From NCBI RefSeq assembly GCF_012273015.1, contig NZ_CP050954.1, forward strand, positions 4,132,001 to 4,196,000: DNA of 64,000 bases. Direction: 5' to 3'. Source of the DNA: Hymenobacter sp. BT18. GTDB taxonomy: Bacteria > Bacteroidota > Bacteroidia > Cytophagales > Hymenobacteraceae. Position numbers and translations under genes: made by a program. Position 1 is the first letter of the stretch, and every line of letters begins with the position of its first letter. Under the pieces are notes generated by a model. The model saw only the letters and a program-made list of their open reading frames with translations, made no database searches and was not told the DNA's origin. Below, one piece after another: positions 24,190-33,172 of the stretch.

Positions 24190-25371
24190 ATGGCTTCTCC
24201 TGCCTTGGTTCAGGCCGCTGCGCCGGTCCGCTCGCCGGGCTACTACGTGCGGAAACGGCTGCTGCAGAACCGGCCGGCCATGGCTGGGCTGCTGTTTATT
24301 GGCTTGTGCACCCTGGTAGCCGTGTTGGGCTACTGGATTTTGCCCGATAACTCGCCCTCGGCCAACAATAGCGTGGTGCAGCTGCAAAAGGAAGCGCCCG
24401 GCTTTCAGGCCACCTTGCTGCGCCTGCCCGTTGCCGACTCCTCGCGGGCGGCTTCTTCGGATAACCTCTTTCGGATCTGGTGGCAGGGGCAGGCCCCGCG
24501 CTTCCAGGAGGTGCCCATTGGCAGCTACCGGTTTCAGGGCGACTCCCTGCTAACCATGCCTTACCAAAACCACTCGGCCCTGGCCGATCAGGCCCAGCGG
24601 TACTCGCTGGCGGCGATGGTGGGGCAGGCGGGGCCAGCGGCTGAGCTGCGCCGTCGGGTAGAGCAGGAGCACATCATCCGGCGTACTTACTGGCTCGGCA
24701 CCGATAAGGCGGGCCGGGATGAGCTCAGCCGCCTACTGCTGGGAACCCGGGTAAGCTTGGGCATTGGCTTGGTAGCCGTGCTGATTTCCCTGGCTCTGGG
24801 CATGCTCATCGGGGCGGTGGCCGGCTACGTAGGCGGCTGGGTAGATAGTGTGCTGCTGGGCCTGATGACGGTGGTGTGGAGCATACCGGGCATCATGCTC
24901 GTCATTGCTATTTCCCTGGCCCTCGACAGTAAAGGCGTCTGGACGTCTTTTGTGGCTGTGGGCCTCACCATGTGGGTAGATGTGGCCCGCGTGGTGCGCG
25001 GACAGATGCTGAGCTTGCGCGAAAAAACCTTTGTGGAGGCCGGCCGGGTGCTGGGCCTGCCCCAGAGCCGCCTGATTGCCCACCACCTGCTGCCCAACAT
25101 GACGGGGCCGCTGATCGTCATTGCGACCAGCAACTTCGCGTCGGCCATTTTGCTGGAAGCGGGCCTGAGCTTTCTGGGGCTGGGCGTGCAACCCCCGGCG
25201 CCTTCCTGGGGCCTGATGGTAAACGAAGGTTTTCAGCTGCTGGGCACCAGCGCGGGCCTGTGGCTGACGCTCTTGCCCGGCCTGGCCATCAGCTTGCTGG
25301 TACTCAGCTTTAACCTGCTGGGCAACGGCCTGCGCGATGCTTACGACCCCAAAACCCCGCTGAATTCGTAG
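24190..25371 (+). CDS. ABC transporter permease, DppC/OppC type
   Basis: The 393-residue protein is the inner-membrane subunit of a peptide/nickel-type ABC importer. It has an N-terminal helix (about 30-52), an unusually long periplasmic segment (about 55-165) and a five-helix permease core. The conserved loop for the ATPase reads EAGRVLGLPQSRLIAHHLLP, and GTDKAGRDELSRLLLGTRVSL is the classic DppC entry motif. The C-terminal LLGNGLRDAYDPK is also diagnostic. The other subunits (DppB, ATPases, binding protein) are not adjacent. It shares an operon with the small helix-turn-helix-like gene and perhaps the phosphatase. Confidence 0.92.
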   Translation: MASPALVQAAAPVRSPGYYVRKRLLQNRPAMAGLLFIGLCTLVAVLGYWILPDNSPSANNSVVQLQKEAPGFQATLLRLPVADSSRAASSDNLFRIWWQGQAPRFQEVPIGSYRFQGDSLLTMPYQNHSALADQAQRYSLAAMVGQAGPAAELRRRVEQEHIIRRTYWLGTDKAGRDELSRLLLGTRVSLGIGLVAVLISLALGMLIGAVAGYVGGWVDSVLLGLMTVVWSIPGIMLVIAISLALDSKGVWTSFVAVGLTMWVDVARVVRGQMLSLREKTFVEAGRVLGLPQSRLIAHHLLPNMTGPLIVIATSNFASAILLEAGLSFLGLGVQPPAPSWGLMVNEGFQLLGTSAGLWLTLLPGLAISLLVLSFNLLGNGLRDAYDPKTPLNS

Positions 25372-25437
25372 GAGAGTGTTTACTTGCGGGCCGCACCAGG
25401 AGCTGGCTGCTTCCCCTGCTGCTTGCGGAATGGGTTG

Positions 25438-25445
25438 TACTTTTG
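25438..25445 (+). promoter_or_regulatory. TAnnTTTG promoter box
   Basis: TACTTTTG is an exact -7 element, 62 bases upstream of the phosphatase ATG at 25508. It makes the phosphatase an independent transcription unit. Confidence 0.6.
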
Positions 25446-25507
25446 TCCTTTCGGACCGTGCTTCTGTATCTGCTCGTTCTTTTCCGCCGCCTTGTATTCT
25501 TCTGTAT

Positions 25508-26749
25508 ATGCCCGCCTCCGAACGCCTTATTTCCCTCGAAAAGCGGTTCTTTCTCAAGGAACGGGAATTGAATGCCCTGCTGGAAATTACCCAGGCCATC
25601 AACCTCGACTCCCCGGAGAATTCCCTGTACAAAATCTTTCAGTTCACGTTGCTGGGGCAGTTGAATATCCGGCGGCTGGTACTGTACGTGCGCGAAGAAG
25701 ACCAGTGGCAGTGTGTGCTTTCCTTCGGGGCCGGGCTGCCCGATTTTCGGCGCATCCCGCTTCCGGAAGTGGCCCGGCAGAAGTGCACGCAGCTGGCTTG
25801 CCCGGTGCGCAGTCTGGAACTGGGACCGGAGTGGGACTTGCTCGAAACCATTATTCCGGTGGTGCAAAACGCCGAAGTGCTGGCCTATATTTTCATTGGC
25901 AATGTGCACGAAGACTACGAGCACGGGGAAGCCACCAAGTTTCTGGAAACGCTTAGCAACATCCTGCTATCAGCCATCCAGACGCGGCGCCTGGCCCGCC
26001 AGCGCGTAGCCGATGCCGCCATCCGCAAGGAAATTGAAATTGCCCAGGAAGTGCAGAGCATGCTCTTCCCGCAGAAGCTGCCCAACGATGCTTCCGTAGC
26101 CGTGCACGCCAGCTATGTACCTCACACAGCCGTAGGTGGCGACTACTACGACGTCGTGAGCCTCGACGCGGACCGGTTTCTGTTTTGCGTAGCCGACGTG
26201 TCGGGCAAGGGCGTGGCAGCATCCCTGCTGATGTCGAACTTTCAGGCGGGCTTGCGTACCCTGGTGCGGCAGCAGGTAGAGCTGGCCACCATCGTACACG
26301 AGCTCAACCACCTGATCTTCCGCAACTCCGGCGGCGATAAGTTTATTACGGTGTTCTTTGGGGTGTACGACCGCCGCACTCGCCATCTGCAGTACGTCAA
26401 CGCCGGGCATAACGACCCCATTCTGGTCCCCGACTCCGGCCCCGTGAAGCTCCTGAAGGAAGGCACCATCATGCTGGGCGTGATGGATGATCTGCCGATG
26501 ATGACGGTAGGCGAAACCATTGTGCCTCCACGCACCCTGCTGCTGAACTACACCGACGGCCTCACCGAAGTATTCAACGAGGCACAGGATGAGTTTGGGG
26601 AAGAAGGTGTAGTAGCCGCCTTGCGCCGGGGCCGCTACCTCCCGCTCACGCGCCTGCACACCGAGCTGCTGGCCGAAATCAAGGCCTTCAACGCCAAAGG
26701 CAGCCATTTCTCCGACGACATCACCATTCTGAGCTGCCGGTTTAAATAA
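25508..26749 (+). CDS. GAF-SpoIIE (RsbU-like) serine phosphatase
   Basis: The 413-residue cytoplasmic protein has an N-terminal GAF-like sensor (about 15-165), a short coiled-coil linker (REIEIAQEVQSMLFPQ, about 175-192) and a PP2C-type SpoIIE domain (about 205-410). Metal-binding acidic residues are in VGGDYYDVV, FCVADVSGKGV and GHNDPILV, with the late TDGLTEVFN and SDDITILSCRF. Such enzymes dephosphorylate anti-sigma-factor antagonists (STAS proteins). No partner RsbV/RsbW is adjacent. The ATG at 25508 follows the promoter box. The stop codon lies inside the long hairpin at 26748-26810. Confidence 0.92.
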   Translation: MPASERLISLEKRFFLKERELNALLEITQAINLDSPENSLYKIFQFTLLGQLNIRRLVLYVREEDQWQCVLSFGAGLPDFRRIPLPEVARQKCTQLACPVRSLELGPEWDLLETIIPVVQNAEVLAYIFIGNVHEDYEHGEATKFLETLSNILLSAIQTRRLARQRVADAAIRKEIEIAQEVQSMLFPQKLPNDASVAVHASYVPHTAVGGDYYDVVSLDADRFLFCVADVSGKGVAASLLMSNFQAGLRTLVRQQVELATIVHELNHLIFRNSGGDKFITVFFGVYDRRTRHLQYVNAGHNDPILVPDSGPVKLLKEGTIMLGVMDDLPMMTVGETIVPPRTLLLNYTDGLTEVFNEAQDEFGEEGVVAALRRGRYLPLTRLHTELLAEIKAFNAKGSHFSDDITILSCRFK

Positions 26750-26810
26750 GTTGCTAGTTGCTGGCTGCTTGTTATTCAGTGAATAACAAGCAGCCAGCAA
26801 CTAGCAACTT
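26748..26810. terminator. 31 bp perfect hairpin spanning two convergent stop codons
   Basis: Bases 26748-26778 are fully complementary to 26780-26810. The left arm contains part of the phosphatase stop codon and the right arm contains the O-antigen ligase stop codon (minus strand, 26801-26803). The sequence is word-like (TTGCTAGTTGCTGGCTGC), and the stem is far longer than a normal terminator. It should end transcription in both directions. Confidence 0.8.
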
Positions 26811-28258
26811 TCCTTCTCGGGAATGGTCACGTCCAGCCGCATCAGAGCGGCCAGGGCGATGAAGAAGAAGGAGCCAATTTTGTCGACTTCCACCAGTTCA
26901 TTAAGCAGTAGGTGGAAAACGATGATAAAGAACGATAAGCCGGCCGCCAGCACCAGCCGCCGATGCTCAGGGCGGGCACTGCGGTGGTAGAGGCGCTCCA
27001 CCAGCAGCAGGGCTGTGCCTACCACCAGCACAAACAGGGCGCACCCCGGCACGCCCTGTTCCGCCAACAGCAGCAGAAAGTAGTTGTGGGTAGTAGAACG
27101 CTCGGGGTTGTCGCTCACGTACGTGCGGAACCCTTTGATAGTATAGCGCTTGTACTCAGGGTAAAACGTGCTGGGGCCGCTGCCCAACCAGGGCTTCTCG
27201 TGGGCCATGCGCGCCGCGGCTATCCAACGGTACAGCCGCTCCATACCCGATACGTCCTTGAGCTCATACGTCGCCTCCAAGTGTTTCTCAAAGTTTTGGC
27301 CGTTGAAGACCGTTTGCTCGAAATCGGGGGCGTAGCGCATAAAATTGCTTTGATAAGCAAAATAGCTTCCCGCCGCCACCGCCGCTACGGCAATGCCCAT
27401 CAGCAGCCGCCGCGTCTGGCGCCAGCGCAGCACTAGGTAAAACCCGGCTGCAGCCGGCAACGACAAAAAGGAGGCCCGGGTATAGGACGTAATCAAGCCA
27501 AAAAACAGCAGCACAATGGCCGCCTGCCAGGCCCGGCGCGTGCGCCCGGGCAGAGCGGCCTGGGCCCCGTACAGTGCGTAGGGCAGGAGCAGAGCCAGCA
27601 CAGTGGCGTAGGCCACGTGGTTGCGGTAAAAGGGCTGCAGCGCCGGGTGAATGGAGGCAAACCCGAAGCCTGTGCCTGCGTGCCGTACTACGGTATAGAC
27701 CACCGTGAGGCACGCACTAAGGGTGTAAATGCCGCTCAGCTGCCAGAGCTTGGCAGGTTTCCGTAGCAGCAGCAGGGTGCCCAGCACAAAGGGAATCAGG
27801 TACCAGAGCTTGGCCAGCAGGAACTTCACCGACTTGACCGTATCGACGGAGGTGAGGGTGCTGGCCCCGGCCCAGAGTAACTGTAGCAGCAGCAGCGCCA
27901 GCAGGGGGTGCTGCCATTCCCGCGTGGTTAGCTCCTGCTGGCGGAAAAGCAGGGCCAGGGCCACGCAGGCCATGAGCACCAGCATAAGGGGCTCCGAGGG
28001 CACATCCATGGCCAGACCGCCGGGCAGCTGAAACTCGTGCGCAAACCCGAGCGTGAACAGAAACAGGTAAAAAACCAGCCGCCAGTCGAGCAGGATGATG
28101 GTCAGGGCCAGGATGCCCAGACCGGGCAGCAGCCCCCGGATGTCCCCGCGCAGCAGCCACCATGCCCCACCACCTACCAGCGTGAGTACGAAGGTGCCAA
28201 ACACCAGAAACTCCGGGGCCGGGGCCCACCGCGGCAGGGTCAGGCGCGGCGGAATCAT
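26801..28258 (-). CDS. O-antigen ligase-family membrane protein
   Basis: The 485-residue protein has about 12 hydrophobic segments and a large periplasmic loop (about 320-400) with the O-antigen ligase (Wzy_C) signature: RWIAAARMAHEKPWLGSGPS followed by a Tyr/Lys-rich stretch and the STTHNYFLLLLAEQG motif with a conserved His. Such proteins either ligate O-antigen to lipid A core or polymerise surface polysaccharide; sequence does not separate them. The ATG at 28258 overlaps the Wzz stop by 4 bases, so the two are coupled. Confidence 0.88.
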   Translation of the reverse strand: MIPPRLTLPRWAPAPEFLVFGTFVLTLVGGGAWWLLRGDIRGLLPGLGILALTIILLDWRLVFYLFLFTLGFAHEFQLPGGLAMDVPSEPLMLVLMACVALALLFRQQELTTREWQHPLLALLLLQLLWAGASTLTSVDTVKSVKFLLAKLWYLIPFVLGTLLLLRKPAKLWQLSGIYTLSACLTVVYTVVRHAGTGFGFASIHPALQPFYRNHVAYATVLALLLPYALYGAQAALPGRTRRAWQAAIVLLFFGLITSYTRASFLSLPAAAGFYLVLRWRQTRRLLMGIAVAAVAAGSYFAYQSNFMRYAPDFEQTVFNGQNFEKHLEATYELKDVSGMERLYRWIAAARMAHEKPWLGSGPSTFYPEYKRYTIKGFRTYVSDNPERSTTHNYFLLLLAEQGVPGCALFVLVVGTALLLVERLYHRSARPEHRRLVLAAGLSFFIIVFHLLLNELVEVDKIGSFFFIALAALMRLDVTIPEKESC

Positions 28259-29328
28259 GCCGCCTGCGCTATGGCCCGGGGCGCGCGGTACCATTCCAGC
28301 GCGGCAATCAGCACCACCGACAAGCCCAGCGTAATGGCCACGCCGCCCAGCACAATCAGCCAGCGGATAGGGCGGGCTTTCTTGGTGGCCGGGTAGGCGG
28401 GCTGCACCACATATAAAGAAGAAATCCGGCTTTTCAGGGCTATGTCGGCGGCTTCATATTCGCCGTAGGCGTTAGCCATGCGGTTGGAAAGGTCCTTAAG
28501 TCGGGTTTCTAGCATCTGCACCGAGTCCAGCCCCTGCGCGTAGCCTTCCAGGTTGAAGCGGTTGCCGCTGTTGGTTTCCGTGAGTCCGCGCAAAGCCCGC
28601 CGCAGGCCGGCAATGGTAGCTGACGAGGCCCCGCTGCCTTCGGCCTGGCGCAGGGCGGCTTCCACCCGAATGACTTCCCGGGCCAGGTAGCGCGACTCTT
28701 CCTCCAGCCCGTAAATGCCGTAGTGGCGGCGCGCCTTCAGCATCTGCTGCTGGGTGCGGCGAAACGACTCATTCAGGTATTGGTAGCGGGTGCGGTAGAG
28801 GTCTAGCACTTTGCGGCGGTTATCCACGGTAAGCTGCTGGTTGATGGAGTCAATCAGGCCAACCATGGTATTGGCAATGCGCGCGGCCAGGTGCTTGTCG
28901 GTGTCCAGAAAAGTCAGCTCAATGGCGTCGCGCTCATTGTGCACGATGGACAGGTTGGAGTTGAACTCAAAGAGCACGTAGTTATCGGCCTCGTCGTTGC
29001 CGGGCGTGCCGGCGCGGTAGTGCTTGTATAGGTCGAACCGGCGGATCAGCGCTTCCGCCACGGGCTGCGACTGGCCGATGGTAATCACCCGGTCCAGGTC
29101 TTCGCCCCGGCCACCGGGGTCGAGGCGGCCCCCTTCGGCCAGGGTTCGGTCGGGGTCAATGGCCTGCGGATTGCTGGGAATAAACACCGCCGTAGACGCA
29201 TACTCGTTGGGTAGCAGCAAGGCCACAATAGCGCTTACCACCAAGGCCAGTAAACCCGCTCCCAGCAACCACAATTTCCACCGATACAGGAGCGGCCACA
29301 AGCCAAACAAGGAATACCGAGACAGCAT
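28255..29328 (-). CDS. Wzz-family polysaccharide chain-length / co-polymerase protein
   Basis: The 357-residue protein has two membrane helices (about 17-38 and 325-345) flanking a long periplasmic, largely coiled-coil region (about 120-290), the Wzz/PCP layout. The early LLLPNEYASTAVFIPSNP follows the first helix as in Wzz, and the second is preceded by VVQPAYPATKKARPIRWL (Pro-rich motif). No kinase domain is fused, so it is a PCP-1-like form. The ATG at 29328 (MLSRYSLFGLWPLL) precedes the first helix. A -7 box at 29385-29392 drives the Wzz-ligase operon. Confidence 0.9.
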   Translation of the reverse strand: MLSRYSLFGLWPLLYRWKLWLLGAGLLALVVSAIVALLLPNEYASTAVFIPSNPQAIDPDRTLAEGGRLDPGGRGEDLDRVITIGQSQPVAEALIRRFDLYKHYRAGTPGNDEADNYVLFEFNSNLSIVHNERDAIELTFLDTDKHLAARIANTMVGLIDSINQQLTVDNRRKVLDLYRTRYQYLNESFRRTQQQMLKARRHYGIYGLEEESRYLAREVIRVEAALRQAEGSGASSATIAGLRRALRGLTETNSGNRFNLEGYAQGLDSVQMLETRLKDLSNRMANAYGEYEAADIALKSRISSLYVVQPAYPATKKARPIRWLIVLGGVAITLGLSVVLIAALEWYRAPRAIAQAA

Positions 29329-29384
29329 AATAATATGTAAGCAGTGACTGGCGCACGACCGGCGCTGCGGCACGCAAAACCGGA

Positions 29385-29392
29385 CAAATATA
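29385..29392 (-). promoter_or_regulatory. TAnnTTTG promoter box for Wzz operon
   Basis: The minus strand reads TATATTTG, an exact -7 element, 57 bases upstream of the Wzz ATG. Confidence 0.6.
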
Positions 29393-29449
29393 GAAGAAAA
29401 ATCCCCTGGCCGGGTTGCTGCACGGGCAAAGGAGCGGAGGTACTTTTCG

Positions 29450-29457
29450 TAGCTTTG
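29450..29457 (+). promoter_or_regulatory. TAnnTTTG promoter box for polysaccharide operon
   Basis: TAGCTTTG matches the -7 element exactly. It lies in the divergent region of the polysaccharide locus, at the start of the flippase frame. Confidence 0.55.
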
Positions 29458-30915
29458 CCCGCTTCTCCTCATTATCTACCCCCATCCGGTATCAAACGGT
29501 TTTTCGGAAATATCAGCCTCGTAGTACTGCTCAACCTGCTCGTTAAGCCGGGTTGGGTAGTGGTAGAAAACCTGGTACAGGACCGACTAGGCCACGCGGC
29601 CTACGGCACGTTTGCCGCGCTGCTGGCCCTTACTACCGTGCTGGCCCTACTTTCCGACCTGGGTCTGACGCACTCAACCGTGAAGCGCCTGGCCTCGGAG
29701 CCTGCCTACCTGGGGGAGGCGTTTCCTACGGTGCTGCCTTTGCGGCTGGGGCTCAACCTGCTGGCCCTGGTGATCATGGAAGGGGTAGGCCTGGCCTTAG
29801 GCTACCGGGGCGAGGCCCTGGGGCTGTTGGCGGCCATCGGCGGGAGTTTGCTGCTCACGCAGTACGCCCAGTTCCTGCGCGGCCCCCTGCAGGCGCAGCA
29901 GCGCTTTAATACCGATGCCCTACTCTCGGTGCTGGAAAAGGCTTTGCTGCTGGGCGTGGTGCTGGCGCTGCTGCCAATGGGCCTCTCGCTGGAGCGGTAC
30001 GTGGGCGCCCGGCTAACGGTGGCAGCATTTACGGCTGTCCTTATTTACGGACTGCTTATGCGCCTGTACGGCTGGGTCCGGTACCGCTGGCAGTGGCCCG
30101 TTGCCCGGGCGGCCCTGGTTGATAGTCTGCCCTTTGCGCTCATTACTTTGCTCTACGGCGTGAATGAGCGCATCGACATGATTATGCTGGAGCGGCTGGC
30201 ATCTCCTACGGAGGCGGGCTACTACGCCGGGGCCTACCGCTGGGTTGATGCCGTGATGATGTATATCTGGACCATCATGCCCTTGTTCTTTGCCCGGTTT
30301 GCCGCCGCCGTCGACGACCCCCAGGAGCAGGCCGCTTTGCTGCAGTTCGGGCAGCGCGTGGTGGCGGTGCCCATGCTGCTGGTGTGCGCTTTTGGTTTGT
30401 TTCAAGGGAAAGCCTTGTTCTGGCAGTTCCAGCACAGTGCTCCAGCCGAGGTGCAGCGCATGGCCTTGTGCGTGGGTATCCTGTTCCTGAATGTATTGGT
30501 GCATTCCTTGTTTGCCGTGTACGGGGCGCTGCTCAACAGCACCAACCACGTGCGGGCCGTAAGCCGGCTGGTGGTAGCCAGCATTGTGCTCAACGTGGGG
30601 CTGAACGTGGTGCTGCTGCCGCGGTTTGGGGCCGTAGCGGCAGCGGTAGATACCTTGCTGAGCGCCCTGCTGGTTTCGGGCGGGTACCTATGGCTGCTGT
30701 GGCGCCGCACCAAGGTGGCCATGCCCTGGGGCTTGCTGGGCCGGCTGCTAGCGGCCTTTGCGCTGCTGTGCCTGGGGTGGTACGGACTCCAGCAGCTAGA
30801 CCTGCCTATGTCGTGGCTTACGGAAAGTGCATTGATGGGGGTGGCGCTGGCGGGTTTGGTTGTACTTTTGGGCATTGTGCGCGTGGCGGAGCTGCGGCGG
30901 CTATGGCCCCGGTAG
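29455..30915 (+). CDS. Polysaccharide flippase (MATE/MOP superfamily, Wzx-like)
   Basis: The 486-residue protein has 12-14 membrane helices from about residue 15. Typical flippase stretches are NLLVKPGWVVVENLVQDRLG, a TDALLSVLEKALLLG segment, YGVNERIDMIMLERL and LNSTNHVRAVSRLVV. It should move lipid-linked oligosaccharide to the periplasm. The start is uncertain: no ATG or GTG lies near the first helix. The TTG at 29455 is annotated, but it overlaps the -7 box at 29450-29457, so a non-standard ATC at 29491 (IKRFFGNISL) is possible. It heads the rightward polysaccharide operon. Confidence 0.88.
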   Translation: MPASPHYLPPSGIKRFFGNISLVVLLNLLVKPGWVVVENLVQDRLGHAAYGTFAALLALTTVLALLSDLGLTHSTVKRLASEPAYLGEAFPTVLPLRLGLNLLALVIMEGVGLALGYRGEALGLLAAIGGSLLLTQYAQFLRGPLQAQQRFNTDALLSVLEKALLLGVVLALLPMGLSLERYVGARLTVAAFTAVLIYGLLMRLYGWVRYRWQWPVARAALVDSLPFALITLLYGVNERIDMIMLERLASPTEAGYYAGAYRWVDAVMMYIWTIMPLFFARFAAAVDDPQEQAALLQFGQRVVAVPMLLVCAFGLFQGKALFWQFQHSAPAEVQRMALCVGILFLNVLVHSLFAVYGALLNSTNHVRAVSRLVVASIVLNVGLNVVLLPRFGAVAAAVDTLLSALLVSGGYLWLLWRRTKVAMPWGLLGRLLAAFALLCLGWYGLQQLDLPMSWLTESALMGVALAGLVVLLGIVRVAELRRLWPR

Positions 30916-30953
30916 CGGCTGCGTAGCCCAAAGCCCGCTTCTATTCCCGTTTC

Positions 30954-31886
30954 TTGACTACCACTTCCTCTTCCGCCACGCTGCTGCGTCGCCTGGATAA
31001 AATCGAGCAGCTGGCCCAGGCCGGCCGGTTGCGCCGCTTGTGGCACGCGCCGGCCCGCTACCTGTGGGCCCTGGGCTTTCGCACGTTTGTGTATGCCCAC
31101 ACCCACCGGGGCAAAGTGTGCCAGACGCCCACCTTCTTTGGGGTGCCCATGACGGTGGTGCTGCCCGCCGGCACCGACATCTACCTGCTGGGAGCCAAGT
31201 CCCACGGCTCGGAGCTGCGGCTGGCGCGGTTTCTTATCCGGGAACTGCAGCCCGGACAGCACTTCGTGGATGTAGGCGCCCACTTCGGGTATTTCACGCT
31301 GCTGGCCGCGCAGCTGGTAGGGGCCGCTGGGAGCGTGCGGGGCTTTGAGGCCGGCAGCCATACCTACGCCGTGCTTCAAGATAATGTGGCGGGCCAGGCC
31401 AATGTGCAGATCTTTCACCGGGCCGTATCAGATAAGGCCGAGCCAGTATCTTTTTATGAGTTTCCAGTCCAGTATAATGAGTTCAACTCCATGCACGTGG
31501 GCCAGTTTGAGCAGGAAACGTGGTTTGGAAGCTTCAAGCCCGCTTGTACCACGGTAGAAGCGGTTTCCCTGGATGAAGCCGTATACGCGGCTGGACCAGC
31601 GCCGCACATTATCAAGATTGACGTGGAGGGCGCCGAAGCTCAGGTGATTCGGGGGGCTGAGCATTTGCTGCGCCAGCAGGCTCCGCTCGTTATTCTGGAG
31701 TACCTGGCCCCAGCCCGGCACAACGCCAGCCACCGGGAAGCCGCAGCTTTATTGGCTGAACTGGGCTACCACCCGCACCGCCTCAATGATGCCGGCCGCC
31801 TGCAGCCCTGCCCCGACTTGGAAGCCTTCCTGCTCGAGCAGCAGCTTGACTCCGATAATTTCGTATTCAAGAAAACGCCGGCCTGA
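30954..31886 (+). CDS. FkbM-family methyltransferase
   Basis: The 310-residue protein has an N-terminal helical region (1-100) and an FkbM methyltransferase domain (about 100-300). Motif I is FVDVGAHFGYFTLLAAQL. The family hallmark IKIDVEGAEAQVIRGAEHLL is present near residue 225, followed by LVILEYLAP. Members O-methylate sugars or other polar groups; position in the polysaccharide operon suggests glycan methylation. Start is TTG at 30954 (MTTTSSSATLLRRL), 38 bases after the flippase stop; no upstream ATG fits. Confidence 0.88.
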   Translation: MTTTSSSATLLRRLDKIEQLAQAGRLRRLWHAPARYLWALGFRTFVYAHTHRGKVCQTPTFFGVPMTVVLPAGTDIYLLGAKSHGSELRLARFLIRELQPGQHFVDVGAHFGYFTLLAAQLVGAAGSVRGFEAGSHTYAVLQDNVAGQANVQIFHRAVSDKAEPVSFYEFPVQYNEFNSMHVGQFEQETWFGSFKPACTTVEAVSLDEAVYAAGPAPHIIKIDVEGAEAQVIRGAEHLLRQQAPLVILEYLAPARHNASHREAAALLAELGYHPHRLNDAGRLQPCPDLEAFLLEQQLDSDNFVFKKTPA

Positions 31887-31912
31887 TTTAACCGGCCCTG
31901 CGCTGCGCATTT

Positions 31913-33058
31913 GTGGAAATAGCCGTCAACACCCGCTTCCTGCTGCCCGGCGACAAGCTCGAGGGCATTGGGCGTTTCACGTATGAGACGCTCCGGCGGC
32001 TGGTGCAGCAGCACCCCGAGCATACGTTTCACTTTCTCTTCGACCGGCCCTTCGACGAGCGGTATCTTTTTGGGGCCAATGTGGTGCCGCACGTGCTGTA
32101 TCCGCCGGCTCGCCACCCGCTGCTGTGGCTCACGTGGTTTGAGGGCGCGGTAGCGGTTTGGCTGCTGCGGCATCGGCCAGCCGTGCTGCTCAGCCCCGAC
32201 GGCTACACCACCCTGGCCACCCGGGTACCGCGCGTAACCGTCATCCACGACTTGGCTTTTGAGCATTTTCCGCAGGATATTGACCGCCTGACCCGGCGCT
32301 ATTATCAGTACTTCACGCCGCGCTTTGCCCGGGCCTCGGCGCGGGTGGTGGCCGTGTCGGAAGCCACGCGCCAGGATATCATGAGCACCTACGGGCTGTC
32401 GGGGGAGAGAATTCGGGTGGTGCCCAATGCGGCCGATGCCCACTTTCAGCCCCAGCTGGCGCCCGAGCAGCAGGCCACGCGGGAACGGTACAGCGCCGGC
32501 AAGCCTTACTTCTTGTTCGTGGGCGCCCTGCAGCCACGCAAAAACCTGGTAAACCTGCTGCGGGCCTTTGATGAGTTCAAGCAGCGTACCGGCGCGCCCA
32601 CCAAGCTGCTGGTGGTTGGCCGCACCGCCTGGCAGGCCGGCCCCATCTTCGAAGTGTACCGCCACTTAGAGCACCGCCGCGATGTGCACCTGACCGGCCG
32701 CGTCACCGACGCCGAGCTGACGCAGCTGTACGCCGCCGCGCGGGCCACTGTGTATGTGCCGTATTTCGAGGGTTTCGGCATTCCCGTCATCGAGGCCCAG
32801 GCCTGCGGCTGCCCGGTCATCACCTCCAATTGCAGCTCTCTGCCGGAGGTTGCCGGGGGCGCGGCCCGCCTTGTCGACCCTTTCTCGGTAGCTTCCATTG
32901 CCGAGGCGCTGGGCGAGCTGCACGACGACGCGCCCCGTTGCGCCGCCCTGGCAGCATTGGGCCTGCAAAATGCTGCCCGCTACTCCTGGGACCACAGTGC
33001 CCGGCTCTTGTGGCAGGCGGTGGCGGAAGTGGTGGAGCCGGAAAGTCCTGCTGTCTAA
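31913..33058 (+). CDS. GT4-family glycosyltransferase
   Basis: The 381-residue GT-B enzyme has the donor-binding C-terminal domain FVGALQPRKNLVNLLRAF and the E-x7-E motif region in EGFGIPVIEAQACGCPVITS, followed by SSLPEVAGGAARLVDP. The N-terminus (EIAVNTRFLLPGDKLEGIG) contains the glycine turn typical of GT4. Start is GTG at 31913, 26 bases after the FkbM stop. It adds a sugar from a nucleotide donor to the polysaccharide repeat. No membrane segment is seen. Confidence 0.92.
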   Translation: MEIAVNTRFLLPGDKLEGIGRFTYETLRRLVQQHPEHTFHFLFDRPFDERYLFGANVVPHVLYPPARHPLLWLTWFEGAVAVWLLRHRPAVLLSPDGYTTLATRVPRVTVIHDLAFEHFPQDIDRLTRRYYQYFTPRFARASARVVAVSEATRQDIMSTYGLSGERIRVVPNAADAHFQPQLAPEQQATRERYSAGKPYFLFVGALQPRKNLVNLLRAFDEFKQRTGAPTKLLVVGRTAWQAGPIFEVYRHLEHRRDVHLTGRVTDAELTQLYAAARATVYVPYFEGFGIPVIEAQACGCPVITSNCSSLPEVAGGAARLVDPFSVASIAEALGELHDDAPRCAALAALGLQNAARYSWDHSARLLWQAVAEVVEPESPAV

Positions 33059-33172
33059 GAAAGGCTGAGTACCTTCCGGGTCTTGATGGGGTAGTTTGCC
33101 CCCTGAAGCAGCCGGCAGCCCAGGGTAACCGGCCGTGCTTTTTTGTTTGCTATTGACTTTCAGCTTGCCCGT

